A DNA stretch of 64,000 nt from CAWAND01 sp963807065. Lineage in GTDB: Bacteria > Chloroflexota > Anaerolineae > Anaerolineales > E44-bin32. Location of the stretch: positions 1,488,001 through 1,552,000 of the forward strand of contig CAWDZQ010000003.1 in NCBI GenBank assembly GCA_963807065.1. Reading direction: 5' to 3'. The notes under the pieces are model-generated. The model saw only the letters and a program-made list of their open reading frames with translations. It was not told the origin of the DNA and made no database searches. Positions 38,490-46,349 of this stretch are shown here, one piece after another. Every line of letters starts with the position of its first letter. The stretch's first letter is position 1. Both the position numbers and the translations under genes were made by a program.

Positions 38490-38858
38490 ATGGGAAGACC
38501 CATACACTTCGAACTGGGGGTGCAGGATCCCCAAAGGGCGGCCGATTTCTACGCCAAGACCTTCGGCTGGAAGACGGACAAGTGGGAAGGACCGGTGGAG
38601 TACTGGTTGATCACCACCGGCGAGAATGACAGCCCTGGAATCGACGGGGCTTTCGAGATTCGTGAGGATGGACAGCCGTCAACCGTCAATGTGCTCGATG
38701 TTCAAGATATTGACGACGCCCTGCAGAAGATTGGGGCCAACGGGGGCTCGATTGTCTCGGGGAAGAGCGCTGTGCCGGGCGTGGGCTGGGTGGCCTACGG
38801 GAAGGACACCGAAGGCAACGTGTTTGGGATGATGCAGTCGGATCCGACCGTCAGTTGA
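38490..38858 (+). CDS. VOC family protein (glyoxalase/bleomycin-resistance fold)
   Basis: The 122-residue protein has the paired beta-alpha-beta-beta-beta modules of the vicinal oxygen chelate superfamily. It starts RPIHFELGVQDPQRAADFYA with KTFGWKTDKW, and ends AYGKDTEGNVFGMMQSDP. Such proteins are metal-dependent lyases, dioxygenases or small-molecule binders; this short form cannot be assigned a substrate. GGAAGGAG precedes the ATG at 38490. It closes the SRPBCC/YCII/sigma/YCII/VOC cluster and overlaps the convergent next gene by 8 bp at the stop codons. Confidence 0.93.
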   Translation: MGRPIHFELGVQDPQRAADFYAKTFGWKTDKWEGPVEYWLITTGENDSPGIDGAFEIREDGQPSTVNVLDVQDIDDALQKIGANGGSIVSGKSAVPGVGWVAYGKDTEGNVFGMMQSDPTVS

Positions 38859-39669
38859 GGTTGGGCGAGGGCTGTTCAGCCGGAAGCTCAACCGGGGCCG
38901 GAGCCACCGCTCCGGCTCCGGTCTGTTTGGGGTCCGCTTGTCCTTGGGCGGCCGGACGACGTTTCGTCCGCCGCTCAGGGACCAGCCCGGTCAGCGTGCG
39001 GTAGACGGTCAGGAACAGCACACTCCCACCGGCGAACCAGTACACCCCCTGCGCCCAGGCTGCGCCGCTGTCCGTGCCGCTCCACACTCCGTGAGCCAGG
39101 GCGCCTACGAAGCCCACGAAGCTCAAGACGTGGATCAGCCGCCACAAACGAGCGCCAAGCGACTTGCGCATGTAGAAGCTGGCGCTGACCAGGATCAGAG
39201 CATAGAAACCGAGTTGCCCAAGCCCCACCCAAACCGGCTTGTAGTTGACGCTGGCGAAGGGCATCAGGACCTGCACCAAGGAGTAGTCGATGTAGCGGTC
39301 CCCCGTCAGGATCAAGGCGTGGAAGAACGCCACAGCCAGCCCCAACAGACTGGTGAACTGATGCAGGTCGAACGCCGTCGGCCCGCCGGGCCATATGCGC
39401 GCCATGCGATTGGTGATGATCGCCCCCAGCGCGGTGGATGCCCAGAGCAAGCCAAAGGCAACAAAGGCGCTGGTGCGGGAAAGGTACCAGTAGGCCTTGG
39501 GCGCGTCGCCGAACAGCGATAGGCTCAGCCCCGGCGCCCAGGTCGGCAGCACAGTGACGGCCACAAACGCGCCCAGGGCCACCGATAGAAACAGGGTCAC
39601 CACGGTGCTCAAAGGCAACGCCACACCGTACTCGTCTGGCTCATTGCGAACAGCGTCAGGACGCGGCAT
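38851..39669 (-). CDS. Ferric-reductase-like transmembrane haem protein
   Basis: The 272-residue protein has about seven membrane helices. Two His pairs of the ferric reductase domain are visible: FDLHQFTSLLGLAVAFFHAL (spacing 14) and IHVLSFVGFVGALAHGVW (spacing 13), which should bind two b haems across the membrane. There is no FAD/NAD(P)H domain, so electrons must come from another protein. It is the last gene of a minus-strand set with ApbE and two small exported proteins, which suggests a membrane electron path to a flavin- or metal-binding partner outside. The ATG at 39669 has GGAG 7 nt upstream and begins 3 nt after the ApbE stop. Confidence 0.88.
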   Translation of the reverse strand: MPRPDAVRNEPDEYGVALPLSTVVTLFLSVALGAFVAVTVLPTWAPGLSLSLFGDAPKAYWYLSRTSAFVAFGLLWASTALGAIITNRMARIWPGGPTAFDLHQFTSLLGLAVAFFHALILTGDRYIDYSLVQVLMPFASVNYKPVWVGLGQLGFYALILVSASFYMRKSLGARLWRLIHVLSFVGFVGALAHGVWSGTDSGAAWAQGVYWFAGGSVLFLTVYRTLTGLVPERRTKRRPAAQGQADPKQTGAGAVAPAPVELPAEQPSPNLN

Positions 39670-39672
39670 GGT

Positions 39673-40608
39673 TCAGCTCCAGATGTGAGATTCCAGGTTC
39701 ACGCTCACCGACAATTGGCCGTCGTCATCCACCAGCAGGCCGGCAAGCTGCGGGCGCCGCTCAATCCAAGCCAACCCGCGCCGCCTCCCCTGGATCAGCA
39801 CTGTCTTGGCGGCGGCCTCGGCCTCCAGCGCCGACGGGGCAATCACCGTCGCCGTCAGCACGTCGGTCGTCGCCGGCCGGCGAGTTTGTGGGTTGAGGAT
39901 GTGGTGTTGTGGGACTCCATCCCGAGTCCAATGCCGGAAATCCCGCCCCGATGTCGCCACCCCACCGCTCGATAGCTTGAGGATCGCCAGGGGCTCTCCA
40001 TCAGGGTTCCTGGGATCCGTGACCGCCACGGGCCAACCCTGCGAGCGATTGGGTGGGCTGCTGACAGCAATGTCTCCACCAGCGTCGACCAGAACCGGGC
40101 CATGCACACTCAGGCGCTCGGCAGCCCGATCGGCCGCCCATCCCTTGCCCACCCCGCCAAGATCGAGGTGAACACCCGCCGGAAGGTGGACCAGGCTGAG
40201 CTCAGGGTCGCAGTGGATGTCCCACCAACCGGCACCGTTGGTCCCGGCCGCCGGGGTTGGCGCAGGGGCCATGCCTGCTCCCTCGGAGACCAGCATCTCG
40301 AAGGACCGGTCGTAGCCGATGGCCAGCATGGCGTCCTTTAGGGTCGGGTCCACCAGGCCCTCGGTGGCCCTGGCCGCATCCAGGCTGGCCATGACCACAT
40401 CCATCAGATCCCGGCTCACCCGGACCGGCATTCCGGCCTGCGAGTTGAGCTTATTGAGCTCGCTATCGGGGCGGAAGCGGCTCATGCTCTGCTCCCAGGC
40501 CTCGAACCAATTGGGCAGTTGGATCAACGCCTCGCGCGCCGGTTTCCTCGGCGCGTCCAGCACGCCCCGCATGGCCGATCCCATCGCCCGAAAATCAATC
40601 TGTTCCAC
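39673..40608 (-). CDS. apbE: FAD:protein FMN transferase (ApbE family)
   Basis: The 311-residue protein attaches FMN to Thr/Ser of exported redox proteins, using FAD and Mg2+. Family motifs are visible: the N-terminal FRAMGSAMRG, SRFRPDSELNKLN, the core VHLDLGGVGKGWAADRAAE, VDAGGDIAVSS, and TDVLTATVIAPSALEAEAAAKT. No signal peptide is apparent, so it may act in the cytoplasm, unlike many ApbE proteins. The GTG start at 40608 has AGGAGA 5 nt upstream and lies 8 nt after the previous stop. No standard flavinylation motif was seen in the neighbouring small proteins, so the substrate may be encoded elsewhere. Confidence 0.93.
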   Translation of the reverse strand: MEQIDFRAMGSAMRGVLDAPRKPAREALIQLPNWFEAWEQSMSRFRPDSELNKLNSQAGMPVRVSRDLMDVVMASLDAARATEGLVDPTLKDAMLAIGYDRSFEMLVSEGAGMAPAPTPAAGTNGAGWWDIHCDPELSLVHLPAGVHLDLGGVGKGWAADRAAERLSVHGPVLVDAGGDIAVSSPPNRSQGWPVAVTDPRNPDGEPLAILKLSSGGVATSGRDFRHWTRDGVPQHHILNPQTRRPATTDVLTATVIAPSALEAEAAAKTVLIQGRRRGLAWIERRPQLAGLLVDDDGQLSVSVNLESHIWS

Positions 40609-40616
40609 GCTGTCTC

Positions 40617-40976
40617 CTAGCGAGATGAATGGGTGGAAGCCACGGATCGAGAGCCACCCCCGCCACCGCCACCGCCGCCGCCACCGGCCGGTGGTGCGGC
40701 CACGTGCCTCAGCGTCGGCCCAGGCGCCGGGGCCTGGGCGGCCTGCGCCGTCGGCACAACAAAGGTGGAGAAGTCAGGCGCCGGGATCAAGGTTGGCAGC
40801 GGCGCCAGATCCAGTACGACATCCGTCGGCGGCGGGGCAGTCTGAGGCGTCACGGGGTTGTCCATGGTCAGCTTGGTCCACCCCACCAGGGTGGAAGCCA
40901 ACGCGCCCACCGCAATGAAAGCCTTGGTCGCGGTCAACGAGGCTGCGCCTCCACCGCGTCGATTGGGTCCAGCCAT
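40617..40976 (-). CDS. Small membrane-anchored protein with C-terminal glycine run
   Basis: I recognise no family. The 119-residue product has one N-terminal membrane helix (ATKAFIAVGALASTLVGW), a Pro/Ala-rich middle and eleven consecutive Gly near the C-terminus, ending SRSVASTHSSR. It would be tethered with the low-complexity tail outside. It lies between the PepSY protein and ApbE, all on one strand with small gaps, so it probably belongs to the same redox or surface system. The ATG at 40976 follows GGAAAGG; a GTG two codons upstream is an alternative. Confidence 0.72.
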   Translation of the reverse strand: MAGPNRRGGGAASLTATKAFIAVGALASTLVGWTKLTMDNPVTPQTAPPPTDVVLDLAPLPTLIPAPDFSTFVVPTAQAAQAPAPGPTLRHVAAPPAGGGGGGGGGGGSRSVASTHSSR

Positions 40977-41030
40977 CTTCACACCTTTCCAATACTTCTC
41001 GTTACCAACCGGCTCAGGGTGATCCCGACG

Positions 41031-41582
41031 TCAGTCGTCGTGTTCGTGTTCGCTGCCCTCATGTTCGCCGCCGCCACCGCCACCGCCGCCTCCCCCACTG
41101 CTGGAGCTGACGAACGCAGCACCGTTGTACAGCAGGACGGCATTCGTGGCGTCCAAGTACATGGTTCCCTTATCCAAAACTACTTCCCAGGCCACCGTCC
41201 CTTGGAAGTCGACCAGTTCTGGCCAGCGTTGAAGCTTGGCCCCGGGAGACAGGTTGAGAGCCAACCCGACCGCCAGTTCGGCGGAAATTGGATATGAATC
41301 CGCCTCCGACGATGTGGATGGGACTTCCGTAGGGGCCACCTGCGCCTGAAGCGTGGCAATCTCCTGATAGGCCTGTTCAAGCTGCAGGTTCGCCTGGTCA
41401 ATGGTTTGCTGATAGGCCGCGTCGCGTTGGTCGAACTGAGCCTGTACCGATGGGTCGGCCACGGTCGGAGTCTGGTCGGGGTTGGCTCCCTGGGCAGCCG
41501 CCCGGCCGGCCACGGCACCCACCACCACCAGCACGAAGGCCGTCAGGCCGCCTGCGAAGAGCAATGTCCATTTGGGATTCAT
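41031..41582 (-). CDS. Exported PepSY-like protein with Gly run and His/Glu tail
   Basis: The 183-residue protein has an N-terminal signal or anchor (LLFAGGLTAFVLVVVGAVAG), a short coiled coil (FDQRDAAYQQTIDQANLQLE), a PepSY-like domain (YPISAELAVGLALNLSPGAK, then VAWEVVLDKGTMYLDATNAV), ten consecutive Gly, and the tail EHEGSEHEHDD, which could bind a metal. PepSY domains occur in exported inhibitors and in ferric-reductase/flavinylation loci. The open frame extends upstream, but the ATG at 41582 has AAGGAG at the right distance. It is the first gene of the minus-strand set and diverges from the OmpR-type regulator gene across a 119-nt region with a direct-repeat box. Confidence 0.82.
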   Translation of the reverse strand: MNPKWTLLFAGGLTAFVLVVVGAVAGRAAAQGANPDQTPTVADPSVQAQFDQRDAAYQQTIDQANLQLEQAYQEIATLQAQVAPTEVPSTSSEADSYPISAELAVGLALNLSPGAKLQRWPELVDFQGTVAWEVVLDKGTMYLDATNAVLLYNGAAFVSSSSGGGGGGGGGGEHEGSEHEHDD

Positions 41583-41649
41583 GTGTTTCTCCTTTCGAAG
41601 CCTTACTCTACGCCACGGGGATTGAAAGGACCTTGGAAGAGCCAACCTC

Positions 41650-41683
41650 TTTTCCAATCGTTTTCCAAGAATGGGCGCATAAT
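41650..41683 (+). promoter_or_regulatory. Direct-repeat box and -10 in the divergent regulator/PepSY region
   Basis: TTTTCCAA occurs at 41650-41657 and again at 41661-41668, an 11-bp period typical of OmpR-family regulator sites. A -10-like CATAAT lies at 41678-41683 and the regulator ATG at 41702. The box is also placed to control the divergent PepSY-ApbE set. An inverted half-site TTGGAA occurs near 41633. Confidence 0.55.
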
Positions 41684-41701
41684 GTGGGGGACGGAGGTCC
41701 C

Positions 41702-42385
41702 ATGAAGATACTTCTCATCGAAGATGACGTCCGTCTCACAGCTCTCGTCGCCCATGTGCTGATCGACGAGGGTCTGGCGGTTGACCAGGTCCACGATGGC
41801 GAGTTTGGACTGGATCTGGCGTTGCGCGGGCAATATGATGTGGCGGTGATTGACTGGATGCTGCCGGGCAGGGACGGGCCCGCCATTTGTCGCGCCATCC
41901 GGGCGGCGGGCTTGCCGACGGCCCTGCTGCTCCTGACGGCGCGCGGCCAGATCGAGGACCGGGTGGCCGGCCTCGATAGCGGAGCCGATGACTATCTGGT
42001 CAAGCCGTTCGCTATGGATGAGCTGCTCGCCCGCATACGCGCGCTCGGCCGCAGGCATCTGCCCGCCGCCGGTGACTCCTACGAGCTGCGGGTGGGGGAT
42101 CTCGTCCTGGACGTCCGTGCCCATACTGCCCGGCGCGGTCAGAACGCCCTCGACCTGACCAAGACCGAATGGGGGCTTCTCGAGTTTCTTGTGCGCCATC
42201 CGGGACAGGCCCTGACGCGTGAGCAGATTCTCGACTATGTCTGGTCCTATGAGCGCGATGTGCAGATTTCGCTGGTCGATGTCTACGTTTCCTATCTGCG
42301 CCGGAAGCTGGCCCAGCCTGGCCACCCCGATCCGATCCAGACCGTGAGGGGCGTGGGATACCGGTTGGACGTTGATGATGTTTAG
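41702..42385 (+). CDS. OmpR/PhoB-type response regulator
   Basis: The 227-residue protein has a receiver with acidic pocket IEDDVR, phospho-acceptor Asp51 (VIDWMLPGRDG) and LVKPFAMDELLARIRAL, then a winged-helix output domain (TKTEWGLLEFLVRHPGQALT, ending VRGVGYRLD). It would act as a DNA-binding regulator controlled by the kinase encoded next, whose start overlaps its stop. The ATG at 41702 has GGAGG 5 nt upstream; the longer open frame from 41450 is antisense to the PepSY gene and is rejected. An 11-bp direct repeat just upstream suggests autoregulation and control of the divergent redox set. Confidence 0.95.
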   Translation: MKILLIEDDVRLTALVAHVLIDEGLAVDQVHDGEFGLDLALRGQYDVAVIDWMLPGRDGPAICRAIRAAGLPTALLLLTARGQIEDRVAGLDSGADDYLVKPFAMDELLARIRALGRRHLPAAGDSYELRVGDLVLDVRAHTARRGQNALDLTKTEWGLLEFLVRHPGQALTREQILDYVWSYERDVQISLVDVYVSYLRRKLAQPGHPDPIQTVRGVGYRLDVDDV

Positions 42386-43775
42386 ACCCCTTCGAGTTCG
42401 GCTGACCGGCCTTTATGTGATCGCCGGCATCATGCTCATCACCCTCCTTGGCGCGGGCACCTATGCCCTGATCGGGTACTTCTTTCAGACCACGACCGAC
42501 CTTGCCCTGGAGCATGTGATGGCCCAACAGTTCACCTCGCTGGGCGTGCCTATCCCCGCCGAGCTGGCCGACGCAGAACGCGCCTGGCAGGACACCCAGC
42601 CAGGGGCGGCCCTCAATCCGGTGATGCGCCTTATCCCACGCACGACCTCCAATCCTGAAACCGACGACGGGGATGGAACAGAACAAGAAGCTCCGGGCCA
42701 CGATGAAGCTGAGGACCATCCCGAAGAGGGTCTCAACGCCGAACTGGCAGCCGTCTTCGTGATGGCGCTCAATGCCAGTGGTCAGCTTCTGCCGGGTTTC
42801 AACACGACCCCCGCTCCCCTGCCTCCCGACCCGGTGGCGGTGGCGGCTGCCCTCGGCCAGGGTTCCGACCTGCGCACGGTCACTTCGGCCAATGGCAACC
42901 GCGTGCGGCTGTTGACCTACCGGGTGCCCGACGTCACCCAACCAGCGGCACTTCAAGTGGGGCGTTCGCTTTCGGACCAGGATGCCATCCGTGCCCAGCT
43001 GGTGCTCGGCCTGTTTCTCCTGGGTGGTGTGAGCCTGGCCTTTCTTGCGACCGCCAGCTGGTGGTTGGCTGGACAATCCCTCCGACCGACCCAGCGCGCC
43101 TGGGAACGCCAGCAGGCATTCGTCGCCAACGCCAGCCATGAGCTCCGCACGCCGCTGACGCTGATCCGTGCCACAGCTGATGTCGCCCGGCGCGGCCTTG
43201 GTGATGAGGATCCGCAGAGGAAGCTGCTGGATCAGATCCTGGGCGAAAGCGATCACATGGGCCGTCTGATCGAGGACCAACTGCTCCTGTCCCGTCTGGA
43301 TTCGGCCGACCTGCCCATCACCCAGCAGCGGGTTAGCCTGGAGACGCTTCTGCCGGCAATCCATGAAACCGTGGCCAGGCTGGCCGAATCGCGTGGCCTT
43401 CGGCTGGACATTCCCCCGGCCGAGGGAAGCGTCTGGGCCGATCCAACCCGGCTGCGCCAGGTCTTGTTGGTGCTGCTGGACAACGCCATCCGCCACACGC
43501 CGTCCGGCGGTGCCATTCGCATCGAAGTCGAGCGGAAAGGCCAGGAGGTCGAAATTCATGTGGCTGACACCGGGGCCGGCATCCCGGTTCAAGATCTGCC
43601 CCACGTGTTCGAGCGCTTTTACCGCGGCGATCCGGCCCACACCGCCTCAGGCAGCGGGTTGGGGCTATCCATCGCCAAGGCCCTCGTCGAAGCGCAGGGC
43701 GGGTTCATCTCACTCGAGAGCCGGGTTGGCAAGGGAACCATCGTGCACTTGAGGCTCAAAGCCCCATTGGCGTGA
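42375..43775 (+). CDS. Sensor histidine kinase (membrane)
   Basis: The 466-residue protein has two membrane helices (about 10-30 and 210-232) flanking an extracytoplasmic sensor region of about 180 residues with a very acidic stretch (ETDDGDGTEQEAPGHDEAED). There is no clear HAMP domain. HisKA (FVANASHELRTPLTLIRAT) and HATPase (N box LDNAIRHTPSGG, G boxes DTGAGIP and GSGLGLSIAKAL) follow. It is the cognate kinase of the OmpR-type regulator; the start overlaps the regulator stop by about 10 nt. The acidic loop might sense a cation, which would fit with the metal-binding tail of the nearby PepSY protein; that is inference. Confidence 0.93.
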   Translation: MMFRPLRVRLTGLYVIAGIMLITLLGAGTYALIGYFFQTTTDLALEHVMAQQFTSLGVPIPAELADAERAWQDTQPGAALNPVMRLIPRTTSNPETDDGDGTEQEAPGHDEAEDHPEEGLNAELAAVFVMALNASGQLLPGFNTTPAPLPPDPVAVAAALGQGSDLRTVTSANGNRVRLLTYRVPDVTQPAALQVGRSLSDQDAIRAQLVLGLFLLGGVSLAFLATASWWLAGQSLRPTQRAWERQQAFVANASHELRTPLTLIRATADVARRGLGDEDPQRKLLDQILGESDHMGRLIEDQLLLSRLDSADLPITQQRVSLETLLPAIHETVARLAESRGLRLDIPPAEGSVWADPTRLRQVLLVLLDNAIRHTPSGGAIRIEVERKGQEVEIHVADTGAGIPVQDLPHVFERFYRGDPAHTASGSGLGLSIAKALVEAQGGFISLESRVGKGTIVHLRLKAPLA

Positions 43776-43829
43776 ACGGTGCGGCCAGCGTTAGAATGCG
43801 CCCCATCACCGTGCCATCGGGGAGTTGCT

Positions 43830-44483
43830 TTGTACCAGCAAGATTTCATCAAACGGCTGATCCAACAGGCCACCCAGGCGGTGCTTCAGGTTCTCGGGTT
43901 GACCCAATCCGGGCGTCTCACCGAAGCCGCACAGTTGCTGGAACAGACTTACGGCGATTTGTTCGGGCTGAGCTCCACAGTGGTGTTCTATACCCCGGCG
44001 GAGGAACTCATCCAGCTCATTAGCCGTGGTGACGATGATGATCCCCAGAGGATCTTCGTGCTGGCTGAACTTCTGCGCTCGGAAGCTCGTGTCAGCCAGG
44101 CGCAAGGGCAAGAATTCGACGCCCACCAGCGTCGCTTGAAGAGCTTGGCCCTGCACCTTGCATCGGCCCGGCGGGCTCCCAGACTCGACCCCCAAGCCAC
44201 GCTGGACGCCGTCCTGGAACTGCAGCAAGATCTGCAAGAGGAAGGGATGCCAGCCCGGGACCAAGCCGACCTGTTCTTCTTCTTCGAGGACTTGGGCTGT
44301 TACGCCCACGCTCTGGACGCCATCAGGAGCTACTTGCGACGGGCGGAGCACCCGCAGGAAGTAGGCCCTTTCCTTCAAGCTTTCTGCCATCGGATGCTCG
44401 AGCTGCCCGAACAACAGTTGGCGGCTGGCGGTCTGTCTAGGGCGGCAGTTGAGGCAGCTCTGGCGGGCGGCAACGCCAACTGA
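43830..44483 (+). CDS. DUF6483 family protein
   Basis: The 217-residue helical cytoplasmic protein begins with the typical DUF6483 pattern (YQQDFIKRLIQQATQAVLQV then GLTQSGRLTEAAQLLEQTYG). Function is unknown for the family; the repeats of paired helices resemble TPRs. The TTG at 43830 is chosen as the start because GGGGAG lies 5 nt upstream and the family begins there; the frame is open from 43779, inside the region after the kinase gene. It is 54 nt downstream of the kinase and on the same strand, so it may be co-transcribed. Confidence 0.78.
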   Translation: MYQQDFIKRLIQQATQAVLQVLGLTQSGRLTEAAQLLEQTYGDLFGLSSTVVFYTPAEELIQLISRGDDDDPQRIFVLAELLRSEARVSQAQGQEFDAHQRRLKSLALHLASARRAPRLDPQATLDAVLELQQDLQEEGMPARDQADLFFFFEDLGCYAHALDAIRSYLRRAEHPQEVGPFLQAFCHRMLELPEQQLAAGGLSRAAVEAALAGGNAN

Positions 44484-44743
44484 TCCCCTCCACCCTTTGG
44501 CCCTTGTGCTCTGGCGCCCACGCTGTTCGTCGGCGCTGGACCGGCCACGGTCGAGGGCGATGGGCAGGCCCATCATCTGGGGAAACCACCCCCCTCGATG
44601 GATGCACATCCGAGCCAGCTTTCATTTGTGCGTTTCTTCATAAACCCCCTCGATATCCCATGCAAACGGCGGTCCAGCCCGGCTCTCGCGGTGGTATCCT
44701 CCGGTGACTATTTCCGCCTTTCATCGATGGTTGGGAGCGATGT

Positions 44744-46333
44744 GTGCACCGAGTTAAGCGATGGTTTTGGGTCCTCGGCACCCTGACTCTGCTCGCCGCC
44801 CAGGCACAGCCCGGGCCCACAGGCGATTGGCGACAGATCGCTGACGGCATCACCTACCAGATGTTCAATCTGGCCGGCCCCAACCGCGCCTACGTGGCGC
44901 GCATGGATCGGAACAACCCCAACGTCACGCTCGACACCAGCCTCGCCAGCAGCCGGCTGGTTGACGGGAAGGAAACCGTCAGCCAGATGGCGAACCGCTA
45001 CGACGGATCGCTGGGGTCTTGGGAACCCACCTGGGGCGGAAGGAACCAGGTGGTGGCTGTCATCAACGGGTCGTTCCATGACGAAGGGACCGGGCGGCCG
45101 CTGAGTGGGATGGTTGAGTCCGGCTGGTACATTAAACGCTTCAATGACCTCGGCGGTGGCAGCGGTTTCGCCTGGCGCCTGGACCGGAGTGCGTTCATCG
45201 GCGGTTGCGTCACCCACCCCGAGGGCGGCCAGTTGGTCACCTACCTCAACACCGGCGTTCAGCAGCCGATTGACAAGATCGATGACAGCCGCCAGGGGGG
45301 CCTGGTCGTCTACACGCCACAGTACGATGTCCGCACCCACACCCACGACGGCGTGGAGGTGGTGGTCGAGCTCGAACAACCTTTTACGATCCTCACCTAT
45401 CCGAAAATGGTCCGCGGCGTCGTCCGCGCGATTTATACCGACCAGGGTGACACGTCGATTCCCTTCGACTCGGTTGTCCTTTCCGCCGGGGGCTCGGCAG
45501 GCAAGATTCTGCTTGACAACGTCGAGATCGGCAGCAAGTTGGGGCTGTCGACCATCATCCGGCATTTCAAAGCCAACTGCCGCACGCCCGATGGCGACAG
45601 CTGGAGCGAGACCTATGCCAGCCTCTCGGGCAGCTTTCCATTTCTCCTCGATGGCGAGACTCAGAGCTTCAGCGCCACCGGGGCCACAAGCCGGTCGCCG
45701 CGCACCGCCATCTGCTACAACGACGACTTTCTGTACTTTGTCGTGGTGGACGGCCGCAATGCAGGCGTCTCTGTGGGGATGACCATCAACGAGCTGGCAC
45801 ATTTCTGCCACGACAGGCTGGACGCCGATTGGGGGATCAATCAGGACGGCGGCGGCTCAAGCACATTGTGGCTCGACGGCAAGGTCGTTAACCAACCGTC
45901 CGACGGCCATGAGCGGGCAGTGGCCAACGGTGTGATGATGATCGAGGTCCAGCCGCCCAAGTTCTCCCATGCCTATCAACCGGGGGACGTCGTGGAGGCT
46001 GATCAGCTGCTCGATCTCCGCCTGGGCCCAGGTGACAACTATCGCGGCAGATCCGACCTGGCCAAAGGGGCTGATGTCACCATCGTTCATCATCTGAACG
46101 GGTTGGACGGCGTGCGGGCGACCGGCGACTACTGGTGGCAAGTGGACGACAACGGGTCCGTGGGATGGGTGCCCGAGAGCGCCATCAGCCTGGTGGCACC
46201 CGCATCCTCCACACGCACCGGCGACGGCCAAATCCAGCCCCTTCCGCCGCAGGACCCCCTGGACGCCCTGTTCGCTGACCCGGGGTGGCTCGTCAACCAA
46301 AACTGGTTTGCCCCCCTGCCGTGGCTGCCCTGA
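44744..46333 (+). CDS. Secreted phosphodiester glycosidase-like (NAGPA) protein with SH3-like domain
   Basis: The 529-residue protein has a signal peptide (WFWVLGTLTLLAAQAQ) and a NAGPA/phosphodiester glycosidase domain: VVAVINGSFHDEGTGRPLSG, SPRTAICYNDDFLYFVVVDG and the hallmark NQDGGGSSTLWLDGKVVNQP. A bacterial SH3-like domain follows (LLDLRLGPGDNYRGRSDLAK and WWQVDDNGSVGWVPESAIS). It probably acts on a sugar-phosphodiester in the cell wall or an extracellular polymer. The GTG at 44744 has GGGAG about 7 nt upstream and starts the signal peptide correctly. It converges with the next gene with only 16 nt between the stops. Confidence 0.9.
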   Translation: MHRVKRWFWVLGTLTLLAAQAQPGPTGDWRQIADGITYQMFNLAGPNRAYVARMDRNNPNVTLDTSLASSRLVDGKETVSQMANRYDGSLGSWEPTWGGRNQVVAVINGSFHDEGTGRPLSGMVESGWYIKRFNDLGGGSGFAWRLDRSAFIGGCVTHPEGGQLVTYLNTGVQQPIDKIDDSRQGGLVVYTPQYDVRTHTHDGVEVVVELEQPFTILTYPKMVRGVVRAIYTDQGDTSIPFDSVVLSAGGSAGKILLDNVEIGSKLGLSTIIRHFKANCRTPDGDSWSETYASLSGSFPFLLDGETQSFSATGATSRSPRTAICYNDDFLYFVVVDGRNAGVSVGMTINELAHFCHDRLDADWGINQDGGGSSTLWLDGKVVNQPSDGHERAVANGVMMIEVQPPKFSHAYQPGDVVEADQLLDLRLGPGDNYRGRSDLAKGADVTIVHHLNGLDGVRATGDYWWQVDDNGSVGWVPESAISLVAPASSTRTGDGQIQPLPPQDPLDALFADPGWLVNQNWFAPLPWLP

Positions 46334-46349
46334 CCCCCCAGGATCCCGC

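Noticed and set aside
41450..41701. N-terminal extension of the OmpR-type regulator
   Set aside because: The extended frame is antisense to the PepSY gene, has no similarity to receivers, and the ATG at 41702 has a good ribosome-binding site and begins the family sequence MKILLIEDD.
42012..43640. 542-codon minus-strand ORF over the regulator/kinase pair
   Set aside because: The plus strand encodes clear receiver, winged-helix, HisKA and HATPase motifs. The antisense frame has no family features.
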